Positions 1 to 8,265 of a stretch of 64,000 nucleotides of DNA are shown here, piece after piece. Position 1 is the stretch's first letter. Every line of letters starts with the position of its first letter. Made by a program: the position numbers and the translations under genes. The stretch lies in contig NZ_CP111043.1 in the NCBI RefSeq assembly GCF_026250525.1, forward strand, positions 1,054,001 to 1,118,000, written 5' to 3'. The stretch is from Chondrinema litorale. Lineage in GTDB: Bacteria > Bacteroidota > Bacteroidia > Cytophagales > Flammeovirgaceae. Below the pieces are notes generated by a model that was not told the origin of the DNA, searched no databases, and saw only the letters and a list, made by a program, of their open reading frames with translations.

Positions 1-941
1 CGCTTTCTCAAATTATTAAGACCGGTCTCACCGGGATTTCCGGATTTCTGAGATTTCTTCTGGATATTATTTTTTACAACCAGATACTTCTCTCCTTGAT
101 TAAATATTTCCACACAAAGTGGAGCTCTTGCTGAAAGCTTATTATGTTTTATCGTATTTTCTACTAAAATCTGTAAAGCCATAGGAGGAATCATTTTATT
201 CCTCAATTTAGTATTTACTTCGCTCTTAATAAAAAGCTGCTTATCAAATCGTTTTTCTAGAATATGAAGATATGCCTCCATAAAGTCTAACTCAGTACTA
301 AGGCTTACTACCTCAGTATCTTTATTTTTTAAAACATATCTGTAAACTTCTGCAAAATTATCAAGAAAATCGAGAGCTGCTTCATTTTGCGGCTCAATCA
401 GTGACGATAATATATTTAAATTATTAAAAAGAAAGTGTGGATCGATATGACTTTTTAGCGCTTTAAGCTCAGAAAGCATATTTTCCTTTTCCAGAGTATT
501 CTTTTCAATTGTTACTTTTTTCCACTTTACCATAAAGTAAATACCGAAAAATATAGAAAATACGGGTATCAGAAATAATATACCGTAGATATTGAGTAGT
601 ACCATCTGATACATATCAGGTGGTAAGAGTGTAAAACCAGCTTTAAATATGTAGTAAGTAGCATTAACTACTATAAGTGTATATAAACCACTTACCAAAA
701 GCTGCAAGTTAAGTCGTTTCGCCATGTTGTCTTGCCATGGCATAAGCCTATCGAACAGCAAATAGATACCGTAATTACCAACCCATAAAAGAAGAATTAC
801 ACTAAATACCCAGATAGCAGCCAAATAGTACACCGGACTTATCTCTGGTGACTGTTCTATTGGCGGCTCCTGAACATAAAAGTATATGCTACCACCTAAT
901 AGTAAAATGAGCGATATGATTGCTATTCTCAGGTAAGACAA
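1..941 (-). CDS. LytS-type sensor histidine kinase (partial, C-terminus off window)
   Basis: Inner-membrane sensor kinase that would phosphorylate a LytTR-type response regulator. About 313 codons are visible and the end lies beyond the left edge. Four hydrophobic segments (about residues 4-23, 37-63, 78-99, 112-138) precede a short helical linker. The His_kinase core (Pfam PF06580 type) follows: phospho-acceptor His169 in KSHIDPHFLFNN, N-box ILVENTIKHN, and a glycine box starting GETGLNNLRK at the edge. An in-frame TAG lies two codons before the TTG at 941, so this TTG is the first possible start; the next Met would delete two membrane helices. It begins 15 nt after the stop of the secreted protein upstream, so the two are probably cotranscribed. 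A response regulator is expected to the left but is not visible. Confidence 0.9.
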   Translation of the reverse strand, partial: MSYLRIAIISLILLLGGSIYFYVQEPPIEQSPEISPVYYLAAIWVFSVILLLWVGNYGIYLLFDRLMPWQDNMAKRLNLQLLVSGLYTLIVVNATYYIFKAGFTLLPPDMYQMVLLNIYGILFLIPVFSIFFGIYFMVKWKKVTIEKNTLEKENMLSELKALKSHIDPHFLFNNLNILSSLIEPQNEAALDFLDNFAEVYRYVLKNKDTEVVSLSTELDFMEAYLHILEKRFDKQLFIKSEVNTKLRNKMIPPMALQILVENTIKHNKLSARAPLCVEIFNQGEKYLVVKNNIQKKSQKSGNPGETGLNNLRK

Positions 942-955
942 CTTCTTCTATATCA

Positions 956-2191
956 TTATTTAAAATTTATCATTTTGAATTCTTTCCAAGAAACAAACAG
1001 AGACTTGCGCCCATAGGCATCTATAATTATTCCCTGGTTATCGGCATTCACATCGGAATGCCCACTTAGTAATACTTCCAATCCATTTTTCAGGATTACT
1101 TTTACATAATTGATATTTTGTTTTTGAATGCTTTGAATGTTTTTAAATAGGAGTAGATATTCCATGTTATTATAAAACCCATCTAATACCTCAAGGGTGA
1201 GATACTCGTCCAGATCGTACACTAACCTTCCCAAATACACATTTCCTCTTTTATCGTTTACAGTACCTTGCAAGTAATGTGTAATGTAAAAATCTCTATA
1301 AAAAAGTGGCGGCTCTGGTGGCTCTATAAACTCTGCTGATATAAATTCTTCCCAATGAATAATGATGTGCCCCAGATCTCTAATTTTTACTACAATGCCT
1401 TTATTTTCTTGATTTACATCTCTATGGTTATTCATAAAGAAGCGCTCGCCAGAACTCAAAGTAACCATAGAGCCATCGCCTTCTACTTCAATTTTCTGGA
1501 TTCTATTAAAAGGAATATCTTCTTTATCGTCTCCGTGGTAACCACCTAATTTATCTGTGCTTACTCTTTCATCTTTATCCCAAGCTATATAGCCTTCAAA
1601 AGTTCCGTGAATGGTTTCAATTTTTCCATAAAGAGGCACGCCTAGTTGGCTGTATCTACCTTCAGGAAAAGGTATAAACTGAATCTGATCTATTCTGTTC
1701 CAAGCAATTTTCTGCTTAACGCCAGTAAAAGAGAACACATTAATATCAGAGCCAATGTCATTTGTATTTTTGGTTACCAAAAAGCGCTGGCCATTTTTAA
1801 AGATTATAGTAGCTTTATTATCTGAAAGCACCTTAATCTTATCTATATCGCCAAACTGGCATTTAAAAACTCTTCTGGTAGGTTGACCCCGGTTTTCCCA
1901 CAATTGCATAAAATCGAAATCGAAATGCCTAAAAACCGAATTATCATCTTTTGGCGCATGTTGCTTTACTTCTTCACCTAAACCAAAAGGAGCACCTGTT
2001 TTGTAGGCATAAAACATATCGTCCCACATCAATTCCTCATCACCCCAACGAATCTGTCCTTTTACCCGATCTCCATTCTTTAATATTACTTCGCCAAATA
2101 AAAAGCACTCACTACTTTGTGCATGCACAAAAGCAGCATTACTAATTATAGTAACAAGCAAAATTAAAATATGGATTGCACGACTTAACAT
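956..2191 (-). CDS. Secreted protein with three related beta-rich modules, function unknown
   Basis: I do not recognise this family. It is 411 residues with a signal peptide (cleavage likely after VHA, residue 24). After it come three related modules at about 31-175, 187-290 and 307-411. Each opens with a G-x-V/I strand and a G-x-I/L-x-W/Y-D turn. Each closes with a pattern of the type [NS]G-[QEL]-[RE]-F/V, then DVN/D-I, a GI-hydrophobic strand, W-x-x-[FI] and a final F. Modules 2 and 3 are the most alike (DVNQENKGIVV against DVNADNQGIII). The second halves of modules repeat short charged loops, suggesting a beta-sheet architecture outside the cytoplasm. It lies directly upstream of the LytS-type kinase on the same strand, so a role as an envelope sensor or partner is possible, but this is inference from position only. 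Confidence 0.85.
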   Translation of the reverse strand: MLSRAIHILILLVTIISNAAFVHAQSSECFLFGEVILKNGDRVKGQIRWGDEELMWDDMFYAYKTGAPFGLGEEVKQHAPKDDNSVFRHFDFDFMQLWENRGQPTRRVFKCQFGDIDKIKVLSDNKATIIFKNGQRFLVTKNTNDIGSDINVFSFTGVKQKIAWNRIDQIQFIPFPEGRYSQLGVPLYGKIETIHGTFEGYIAWDKDERVSTDKLGGYHGDDKEDIPFNRIQKIEVEGDGSMVTLSSGERFFMNNHRDVNQENKGIVVKIRDLGHIIIHWEEFISAEFIEPPEPPLFYRDFYITHYLQGTVNDKRGNVYLGRLVYDLDEYLTLEVLDGFYNNMEYLLLFKNIQSIQKQNINYVKVILKNGLEVLLSGHSDVNADNQGIIIDAYGRKSLFVSWKEFKMINFK

Positions 2192-2779
2192 CTAAAATAA
2201 TCAAGGATTACCTATTCCTCATCACAATTGTTTAGGGGTGTATTTTAACTTCATTTCGGGGAAATGATTCATTCTTTATTTATTTTCCTTAATAATGAAT
2301 CATCTTTTTTCACATATAAGCTTTCTGAGATAAAACAATCTGACAATTATCTAACAAATAAGATGCGTTGTTTAACAGACTTATTTGATTCGAACACTGA
2401 TATAATTTTCGCATAATTAATTGATAACTGCAGTGTTTAATAATTTTAAGTTTGAGGTTTATTGGAGGACAAAGTTTAGTGTTATTCCGAAAAATATGAA
2501 ACATTTAATAAACCGCCATTATTTTTCATAATTTTCATTTTAGGTTCTTTGCTTCCAAGTGAAATAATTACAATTTTAGTTAGCCTTTGTTGATTTTAAA
2601 AGCCCTCTGCATCTGAATCTGGAAAACTTGTGTTTGAGTTCTATCATTATAAATCCAGAAATTTTCAATAAAGCCCAGTATAATTTTGAGTACAACAAAT
2701 CTTATATTGTTCTAAAATGGTGATATTAAGCCAGATACACTTTAAGTACTTAAGAAAAAAAAATTGAAACTAGGTAAAT
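2192..2779. other. Intergenic region, no gene seen
   Basis: An AT-rich gap between divergent genes, expected to hold promoters for both. A 10-bp inverted repeat (2264-2273 with 2294-2303, 20-nt loop) is followed by a T run on the plus strand, but no plus-strand gene precedes it. A TAnnTTTG match, TAATTTTG, lies at 2681-2688, about 90 nt before the sulfatase start. The short open frame on the minus strand at 2310-2504 has no coding character and was not accepted. Confidence 0.5.
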
Positions 2780-4174
2780 ATGAAAGTTTTCAAACTCTCT
2801 ATGCTCTTGTGCATTATTAACTTTTTTTATGAAGCGAATGCGCAAAATCACCCTAATATATTAGTATTTATTGCAGATGATGCCGGTTGGAGGGACTTTG
2901 GGTGCTATAGAAATACGGCTATAAAAACAAAACATATCGATGAATTGGCTGCAAATGGAATTAGATTTAACAATGTTTTTTTAACTAGCCCTCAATGTAG
3001 CCCTTCTCGTACAAGTTTACTTACCGGACAGTTTCCACATACATTAAGAACAGAAGATTTACATACCCCTTTAGCAGATAGTATTAAAATACTTCCTCAT
3101 TATTTAAAGCAAAAAGGATATTACACAGGCTTAATCCAAAAAGCTCACTTAGGCCCAGATGCCATCAAACAATTCGATTATTTTGACTATGCAACTCCTG
3201 CTAAGCAAATTGATGAGTTTAAGGCTTTTCTGGATAAGTCTGAGAAGAAGCCATTTTTTATGTGGTATGCATTTTCTGACCCGCACAGAGATTATCAAGA
3301 AAATACGATCCCGATTCCACACAAACCAGAGAAAGTAGTTGTGCCTCCTTACTTAGCAGATACACCTTTAACTAGAAAAGATATTGCTTTATACTATGAT
3401 GAAATTGCCCGTATGGATCAAAACATAGGTTTAGCAGTAGAAGAACTTGAAAGAAGAGGAGTACTTGAAAATACGCTTATCATATTTCTATCTGACAATG
3501 GCAGCCCTTTTACTAGAGCTAAAGGCACTTTGTATGATGCAGGAATAAAAACGCCTTTTATTATATATTGGAAAGGTACTATTTCACCAAGTCAAACAAA
3601 CGATCAGTTATATTCAGTAATCAATTTAGCCCCTACATTGCTAGATGTCGCTGGTATTTCTCCAAGCAAAAGTATATTTGGTAAAAGTATGCTTCCATTA
3701 ATTAAAGGAGATGAAATGCAAAGCGACCAATATATTTTTAGCGAAAGAAACTGGCACGACTGCGATGAACACATACGATCTGTTAGGTCTGATACCTTTA
3801 AACTAATAAAAAATGCCTATATAGAATGGCCTCATGGAACTGCCGCCGATTTGGCATCTAGTCTATCGCATCAAGAGTTGGTAAGATTAAAACAAGAAGG
3901 CAAACTCAACCCAGAGCAATTATTAATTTTTCAGTCTCCAAGACCAACTATTGAATTGTATAATGTAATTGAAGACCCCGAAGAGTTTCATAATCTGGCA
4001 AGCGATAGAAAATACAGAAAAATTATTCAGCAATTGCACGAAGAGCTTTACAACTGGATGAAACAAACTGATGATTTTCATCCGAGTAAGAGAAGAAGAA
4101 TGGATGGAACAGATCGAGTAACTGGTGCACTTTTTCATCATCAATCTTTACCTCCTTTATATGAAGATTGGTAA
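2780..4174 (+). CDS. Secreted family S1 sulfatase
   Basis: Hydrolyses sulfate esters or sulfamates, probably on a polysaccharide-derived substrate, after export. The 464-residue product has a signal peptide ending at ANA (residue 21), then the metal-binding motif FIADDAGWRDFG. The sulfatase signature CSPSRTSLLTG has Cys73 as the residue converted to formylglycine. A second metal-site segment, FLSDNGSPF, is near residue 237. Overall order and length fit the N-sulfoglucosamine-sulfohydrolase-like branch, but the substrate cannot be read from sequence. There is no neighbouring SusC/SusD pair, glycoside hydrolase or formylglycine-generating enzyme in the window, so it stands alone here and depends on a maturase encoded elsewhere. 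No terminator is obvious after it. Confidence 0.93.
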   Translation: MKVFKLSMLLCIINFFYEANAQNHPNILVFIADDAGWRDFGCYRNTAIKTKHIDELAANGIRFNNVFLTSPQCSPSRTSLLTGQFPHTLRTEDLHTPLADSIKILPHYLKQKGYYTGLIQKAHLGPDAIKQFDYFDYATPAKQIDEFKAFLDKSEKKPFFMWYAFSDPHRDYQENTIPIPHKPEKVVVPPYLADTPLTRKDIALYYDEIARMDQNIGLAVEELERRGVLENTLIIFLSDNGSPFTRAKGTLYDAGIKTPFIIYWKGTISPSQTNDQLYSVINLAPTLLDVAGISPSKSIFGKSMLPLIKGDEMQSDQYIFSERNWHDCDEHIRSVRSDTFKLIKNAYIEWPHGTAADLASSLSHQELVRLKQEGKLNPEQLLIFQSPRPTIELYNVIEDPEEFHNLASDRKYRKIIQQLHEELYNWMKQTDDFHPSKRRRMDGTDRVTGALFHHQSLPPLYEDW

Positions 4175-4376
4175 AAGTTTTTAAAGCCTTTAGAATAGCC
4201 GTTCATCAAAAAAATAACATATTGGTAATATTCAATTTCTTTTTTTTTAAAGAATAAAGTAAATTCAGGAGATAATGTAATTTTGTAGAATGGTTTTCTG
4301 GTTATTCTAATGTTCTGTTCAATCACCAGATACAAATTTCCACCAAATTAGCCTATTAACCTGTCAATTGACCCAA

Positions 4377-4778
4377 ATGAAAAGAAAACGAATTACTACA
4401 AAAATTTTACAGATAGCATCATTTGCTGTTGGAGGTTTAATGACCTTTATTTCTGTTGTAGAACACCATGTACCAGATGGAATTCCACCATTTATAATGG
4501 CATTATTAGGTATAGGAATAGGTAGTACTGTATGGTTAAATAAAGATCAAAGAAAAATAGATCAGATAAATTTATTGAAGTACATCTCTAATAATCATGG
4601 CAGAGCTACGCTAAGCGAGTTAGTAATTGCTTTAGAATTTCCGGTAGAAAAAGTAAAGAAATTATTAGATAAGTTAGAAAAACACGGAGCAGTTACTATT
4701 GAAATATCTCAAAAAGGCGAAATTATTTATTGCTGCACAGATATGCTGTCAATCTCAAGCGAATACTTTGTGAGTTAA
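4377..4778 (+). CDS. Membrane protein with C-terminal winged-helix domain
   Basis: About 133 residues from the ATG at 4377; a TTG nine bases upstream is an alternative start. After a basic N-terminus come two hydrophobic segments (roughly residues 10-27 and 37-54). A cytoplasmic region follows with a winged-helix look: LLKYISNNHGRATLSELVIAL, then a recognition-type helix VEKVKKLLDKLEKHGAV and a short beta wing. This layout resembles small membrane-anchored helix-turn-helix proteins, which may act as transcription regulators or only as protein-interaction modules. There is no obvious operon partner: the sulfatase upstream is 200 nt away, and a strong bidirectional terminator follows directly. 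Confidence 0.75.
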   Translation: MKRKRITTKILQIASFAVGGLMTFISVVEHHVPDGIPPFIMALLGIGIGSTVWLNKDQRKIDQINLLKYISNNHGRATLSELVIALEFPVEKVKKLLDKLEKHGAVTIEISQKGEIIYCCTDMLSISSEYFVS

Positions 4779-4786
4779 AATAAAAA

Positions 4787-4808
4787 AGAGGTTTCTCTAG
4801 AAACCTCT
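4787..4808. terminator. Bidirectional intrinsic terminator
   Basis: Perfect 10-bp inverted repeat (AGAGGTTTCT / AGAAACCTCT) with a 2-nt loop, preceded by a run of A, between the convergent winged-helix gene and the Old Yellow Enzyme gene. Confidence 0.75.
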
Positions 4809-4821
4809 CCAGTTCATTTAT

Positions 4822-5895
4822 TTATGCAAGAAATGCATAATCAGTAAATCCTTTCTCACCTGGTGTGTAGAATGTACCGAAGTCTGGTTGGTTTAACTCA
4901 GCCTTCTTCTTAAATCTCTCTACTAAGTCTGGATTAGCAACAAAAGCTCTTCCGAAAGCAACTAATTCACCTTTACCTTCTTCTAATTCTTTTTCAGCTC
5001 TTTCTAAATCGTAGCCACCACTTAAGATATATGTTCCTTTAAATAAGTCTCTTATTTTATCTTTAATTTCTTGTGGCACTGCTGGTGCTCCCATACTTGA
5101 ATGGTCAACCACATGGATATAAGCCAAGTTTAGAGTGCTTAATTCTTTTGCAAGGTATTCATAAGTAGCATCAACCTCATCAAATACTTCCATGCCATTA
5201 AATACACCATAAGGAGATACACGAATCCCTGTTTTTTCTGCTCCAATAGCTTCTACAATCGCTTTAGTAACTTCTAAAGCAAAACGCGAACGGTTTTCTA
5301 CACTTCCACCATATTCATCTGTTCTTTTATTTGATGCAGTATTGATAAATTGATCTATCAAATATCCATTAGCTGCATGTACTTCTACACCGTCAAAACC
5401 TGCTTCAATAGCATTTTTAGATGCAGTTACAAATTCTTGAATAGCCTGATCGATATCAGCCTTAGTCATTTCTTTTGGTTCTGGGTGCGCTTGAGGACCT
5501 TTTGTATCGGTATACATATCACCAGATAATGCGATTGGAGATGGAGCAACAATTTCAGTTCCCTCTACCATGTTTTCTTGGTGGCTCGCTCTACCAGTAT
5601 GCATCATTTGAACAAATATTTTTGCACCATTTTTATGTGCAGCGGCAGTTACTTTTTTCCAACCTTCTATTTGCTCATCAGTATAAATTCCTGGGATTCT
5701 AGCATAGCCTAATCCGTTTGCTGATGGAGCGGTTCCTTCTGTTATAATTAAACCCGCACTTGAGCGCTGTCCGTAGTATTCAGCTATTATATCATTTGGT
5801 AAATTATCTATGGCTCTACTTCTTGTCATTGGAGCCATTACAATTCTGTTTTGTAATGTAAGGTTACCAAGTTTATATTCTGAAAATAATTTCAT
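4822..5895 (-). CDS. Old Yellow Enzyme family NADH:flavin oxidoreductase (NemA-like)
   Basis: FMN-dependent ene-reductase that reduces activated alkenes, N-ethylmaleimide or nitroesters with NAD(P)H in the cytosol. 357 residues, the usual length. Visible hallmarks are the N-terminal LGNLTLQNRIVMAPMTRSRA, HTGRASH, the substrate-binding HAANGYLIDQF (the His/Asn pair), TDEYGGSVENRSRF and the phosphate-binding LSGGYDLERA / AFGRAFVANPDL region. The frame stays open 30 codons further upstream to an ATG at 5985. I chose the internal ATG at 5895 because the family begins MKLFSEYKLGN and because the longer start would put the bshC terminator hairpin (5970-5993) inside the coding region. The physiological substrate is unknown. 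Confidence 0.93.
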   Translation of the reverse strand: MKLFSEYKLGNLTLQNRIVMAPMTRSRAIDNLPNDIIAEYYGQRSSAGLIITEGTAPSANGLGYARIPGIYTDEQIEGWKKVTAAAHKNGAKIFVQMMHTGRASHQENMVEGTEIVAPSPIALSGDMYTDTKGPQAHPEPKEMTKADIDQAIQEFVTASKNAIEAGFDGVEVHAANGYLIDQFINTASNKRTDEYGGSVENRSRFALEVTKAIVEAIGAEKTGIRVSPYGVFNGMEVFDEVDATYEYLAKELSTLNLAYIHVVDHSSMGAPAVPQEIKDKIRDLFKGTYILSGGYDLERAEKELEEGKGELVAFGRAFVANPDLVERFKKKAELNQPDFGTFYTPGEKGFTDYAFLA

Positions 5896-5969
5896 TGGTG
5901 TGTTAAAAATAAATGGTACAACATGTAATTTATACACTACCAATTCCCTATTTAAAAAGTTCATAAAAA

Positions 5970-5993
5970 AAGCAGAATTTTTCAATTCTGCTT
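5970..5993 (-). terminator. Terminator downstream of bshC
   Basis: Stem AAGCAGAATT with its complement AATTCTGCTT and a 4-nt loop. Read on the minus strand it is followed by a run of seven T, and it lies 36 nt after the bshC stop. It also argues for the shorter start of the downstream oxidoreductase. Confidence 0.8.
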
Positions 5994-6028
5994 AAATTTT
6001 AACTTAGAAGTAATATTATAACAATCGC

Positions 6029-7591
6029 TTATTCGTCTTCAAGAATATTAAAGCTGAATTCTAGCGGATTAAAAAAGTAAATTAAGTCTTTAATAAAGTC
6101 TGGATTGTTGAGATAAAAACTCAAGAAGTTTTCAAGTCTCTCTTGAGGTACACTATTAGGAAACAATTTATCTTTAAGATTAAGCAACTGCTTAATTTCG
6201 GTTTCTTGTTTGTTTTCCTCAGCTTTCTTCAACCTCTTTTTGATGTTTTCCATCTGCTTAACCATACGCTGAGTTTCTGCACCAATGTAACCTTTTAGAG
6301 AAGCATCTATACTTACTGCTTTACTTAATATACCTTCGAATATTTTTTCGAGAGCAGTAATTTCTTGATCCAACCCAAGGTTTACCTCTGAATTATCATT
6401 TACAAAGGCGGCTTTTAATTGATGCTCATCTTTAAAAAGATCATTATGAGAAAGACCTAGTTTATGGAATTTTTTACCGTTGCTTTTATTAATTACCAAA
6501 GCAAAGTTTCTTGGAAGGAGAATTGGGAAGGCTGTATTAAAGTGATCAAAAACACCTTTGAGCTGTAACCAGTAAACAACTTCTGACGGGCCACCAATGT
6601 AAGCAAGGTTAGGTAAAATCATCTCCTGATACAATGGCCTTAATACCACATTAGGACTAAAACACTCAGGATTTTTTTCTAACTCTTCTAATAATTGCTC
6701 TTTGCTAAAACTTATATCTGAGTTTAATACTTGATATGTGTCACCTTCTCTTTCTATTCTTTCTCTTAGCCCATCTTGTAAATAGAAGAAGTTAATATCT
6801 CTTGGGAAAATTTGCGATTTATAACCTAATTCTTCTAATGCAGCAGTAGCATCATCTGCTTTCTTTTTTGCATTGTGATTTAGTAAATCGTCTTTAATTA
6901 CATCTTTAAATTCTTCTTTTAACTCTTTACAATCTGCATCTACAATTACAAGACCCTCTTTGCCAAATAAATAATTTACAAATTTACGAGTTGCATCAGC
7001 TAAATTATCGCTATTAAGATAAGCGTCTTTCAGAAACTGAGGTACTTCGCCAACACTTTCAATAAATGTTTCAACACCTTTTAGGTCTAGTTTACCAACT
7101 GCTCCGCTAGCTTCTGGATGCTCCCAAATATATTCTTTACCGAATAATACGATTTTCTTTATTTCCTCAAAGTCGTGATCTTCAGTTGCCATCCAATAAA
7201 CAGGCACAAAGTTATATGTAGGATAGGCATCGGCTAATCTTCTGGCAAGATTAATTACAGATACGATTTTATATATAAAATACAGAGGTCCTGAAAAGAT
7301 ATTTAACTGATGACCTGTAATTACAGTGAAGGTATTGTCTGCTTTTAGTAACTCTATTGAGGCCTTAGGTATTTGCTCTAAGCCTTCATATTGTTTTACT
7401 AAAACTTCGTAAAGTTTCTCTCTTGTAGAATTACTAAATGCGGCTTGTTTATTTTTAATTTGCTGTTCAAAAGACTCTAATTGTGGAGGTAGTTCATAAA
7501 AGCTCTTAATGGTTTCCTTTTGGTTAATGTAGTCCAGAAATAAATCGCTAAACTGTCGGGTATCTTCAAAAGATATTTTCGTATTTTTCAT
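6029..7591 (-). CDS. bshC: Bacillithiol biosynthesis cysteine-adding enzyme BshC
   Basis: Putative last enzyme of bacillithiol synthesis, joining cysteine to glucosaminyl-malate. The 520-residue length matches the family. Diagnostic segments are VITGHQLNIFSGPLYFIYK, VPVYWMATEDHDFEEI, the LRPLYQEMILPNLAYIGGPSE block and a C-terminal helical/coiled region before a short conserved tail. BshA and BshB are not in this window, which is common because the genes are often scattered. It implies that this organism uses bacillithiol as a low-molecular-weight thiol. It is followed by its own terminator and so appears monocistronic. Confidence 0.96.
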   Translation of the reverse strand: MKNTKISFEDTRQFSDLFLDYINQKETIKSFYELPPQLESFEQQIKNKQAAFSNSTREKLYEVLVKQYEGLEQIPKASIELLKADNTFTVITGHQLNIFSGPLYFIYKIVSVINLARRLADAYPTYNFVPVYWMATEDHDFEEIKKIVLFGKEYIWEHPEASGAVGKLDLKGVETFIESVGEVPQFLKDAYLNSDNLADATRKFVNYLFGKEGLVIVDADCKELKEEFKDVIKDDLLNHNAKKKADDATAALEELGYKSQIFPRDINFFYLQDGLRERIEREGDTYQVLNSDISFSKEQLLEELEKNPECFSPNVVLRPLYQEMILPNLAYIGGPSEVVYWLQLKGVFDHFNTAFPILLPRNFALVINKSNGKKFHKLGLSHNDLFKDEHQLKAAFVNDNSEVNLGLDQEITALEKIFEGILSKAVSIDASLKGYIGAETQRMVKQMENIKKRLKKAEENKQETEIKQLLNLKDKLFPNSVPQERLENFLSFYLNNPDFIKDLIYFFNPLEFSFNILEDE

Positions 7592-7725
7592 TGTAAATAC
7601 TGTGCTATATTATTTTTAGAAGGATTTATTAATTAGAGATAATACAGATATTTGTTAAACTGACACTCTGTTTTTTGTATCAATGTCTTAGTAACAACCT
7701 AAAACTATTTTAAATCCATTTTACT

Positions 7726-8208
7726 TTGAAATTTAGAAAGAAATTTAACTTTATTTTTTTTACATTGTTTTTTTTCAATCTGGCTTTATTTCTATTTAAG
7801 ACTTTTCAAGTGTTGGTTGAATTACCAAGAAGAAATGCTAAGAAAGCCAATTTGTTTATAAAACAACATATCCCAGCAGGCAGCAAAGTAATTGGAGACC
7901 CACTTTTTTATTATGCAGTTACCGAAAACGGTTCTTTCTATCATTATTACAATCTCTATAATACGCTAGAAAATAGAGAAGAAGCATTGAGAACAAAATT
8001 CGATTATGATTATATGATTGTAAGTGGAGTAAGCCTAGCTCGTAACGCTGGTATTTCTGACTATTTTTACTCCAAATCTGAATTTGATACAGTTGCTACA
8101 TTACAATTTGAAGAAAATACTTTAGCTGGATATATTAATCGCCTTGGCTTGGTTTCGTCTATGGAAGCAAGTGGTTATAGCTGCACGCTTTTGAAACGAA
8201 TTAAGTAA
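7726..8208 (+). CDS. Membrane-anchored protein resembling the C-terminal tail of a GT39-type glycosyltransferase
   Basis: 160 residues from a TTG start (MKFRKKF). One strongly hydrophobic helix (about residues 7-32) is followed by a soluble part with N-AKKANLFIKQHIPAGSKVIGD, then YYAVTENGSF and a conserved-looking FDYDYMIVSG. The IPAGSKVIGD-type segment resembles the extracytoplasmic tail found after the last helix of dolichyl-phosphate-mannose-type (GT39) membrane glycosyltransferases. The multi-helix catalytic part is absent: only 134 nt separate it from bshC. It could be a small stand-alone protein or a remnant. The frame is intact, and a terminator follows it, which favours a real gene. 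Confidence 0.7.
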   Translation: MKFRKKFNFIFFTLFFFNLALFLFKTFQVLVELPRRNAKKANLFIKQHIPAGSKVIGDPLFYYAVTENGSFYHYYNLYNTLENREEALRTKFDYDYMIVSGVSLARNAGISDYFYSKSEFDTVATLQFEENTLAGYINRLGLVSSMEASGYSCTLLKRIK

Positions 8209-8219
8209 ATATTAAAAAA

Positions 8220-8242
8220 AAACCGGTATAAAATACCGGTTT
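8220..8242. terminator. Bidirectional intrinsic terminator
   Basis: Perfect 10-bp stem AAACCGGTAT / ATACCGGTTT with a 3-nt loop, preceded by A run, between the converging small membrane-protein gene and atpG, the last gene of the ATP synthase operon. Confidence 0.85.
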
Positions 8243-8265
8243 CCTTAAATCTTTAATTTTATTTA

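Noticed and set aside
2264..2303. Inverted repeat with T run as a terminator
   Set aside because: No plus-strand gene precedes it, the stem is AT-rich and the loop is 20 nt, so it was kept only as a remark.
2310..2504. 64-residue minus-strand frame in the gap before the sulfatase
   Set aside because: AT-rich, no signal or domain, no ribosome-binding context; probably chance.
5896..5985. Extended N-terminus of the Old Yellow Enzyme
   Set aside because: It would contain the bshC terminator hairpin in coding sequence and does not match the family N-terminus.
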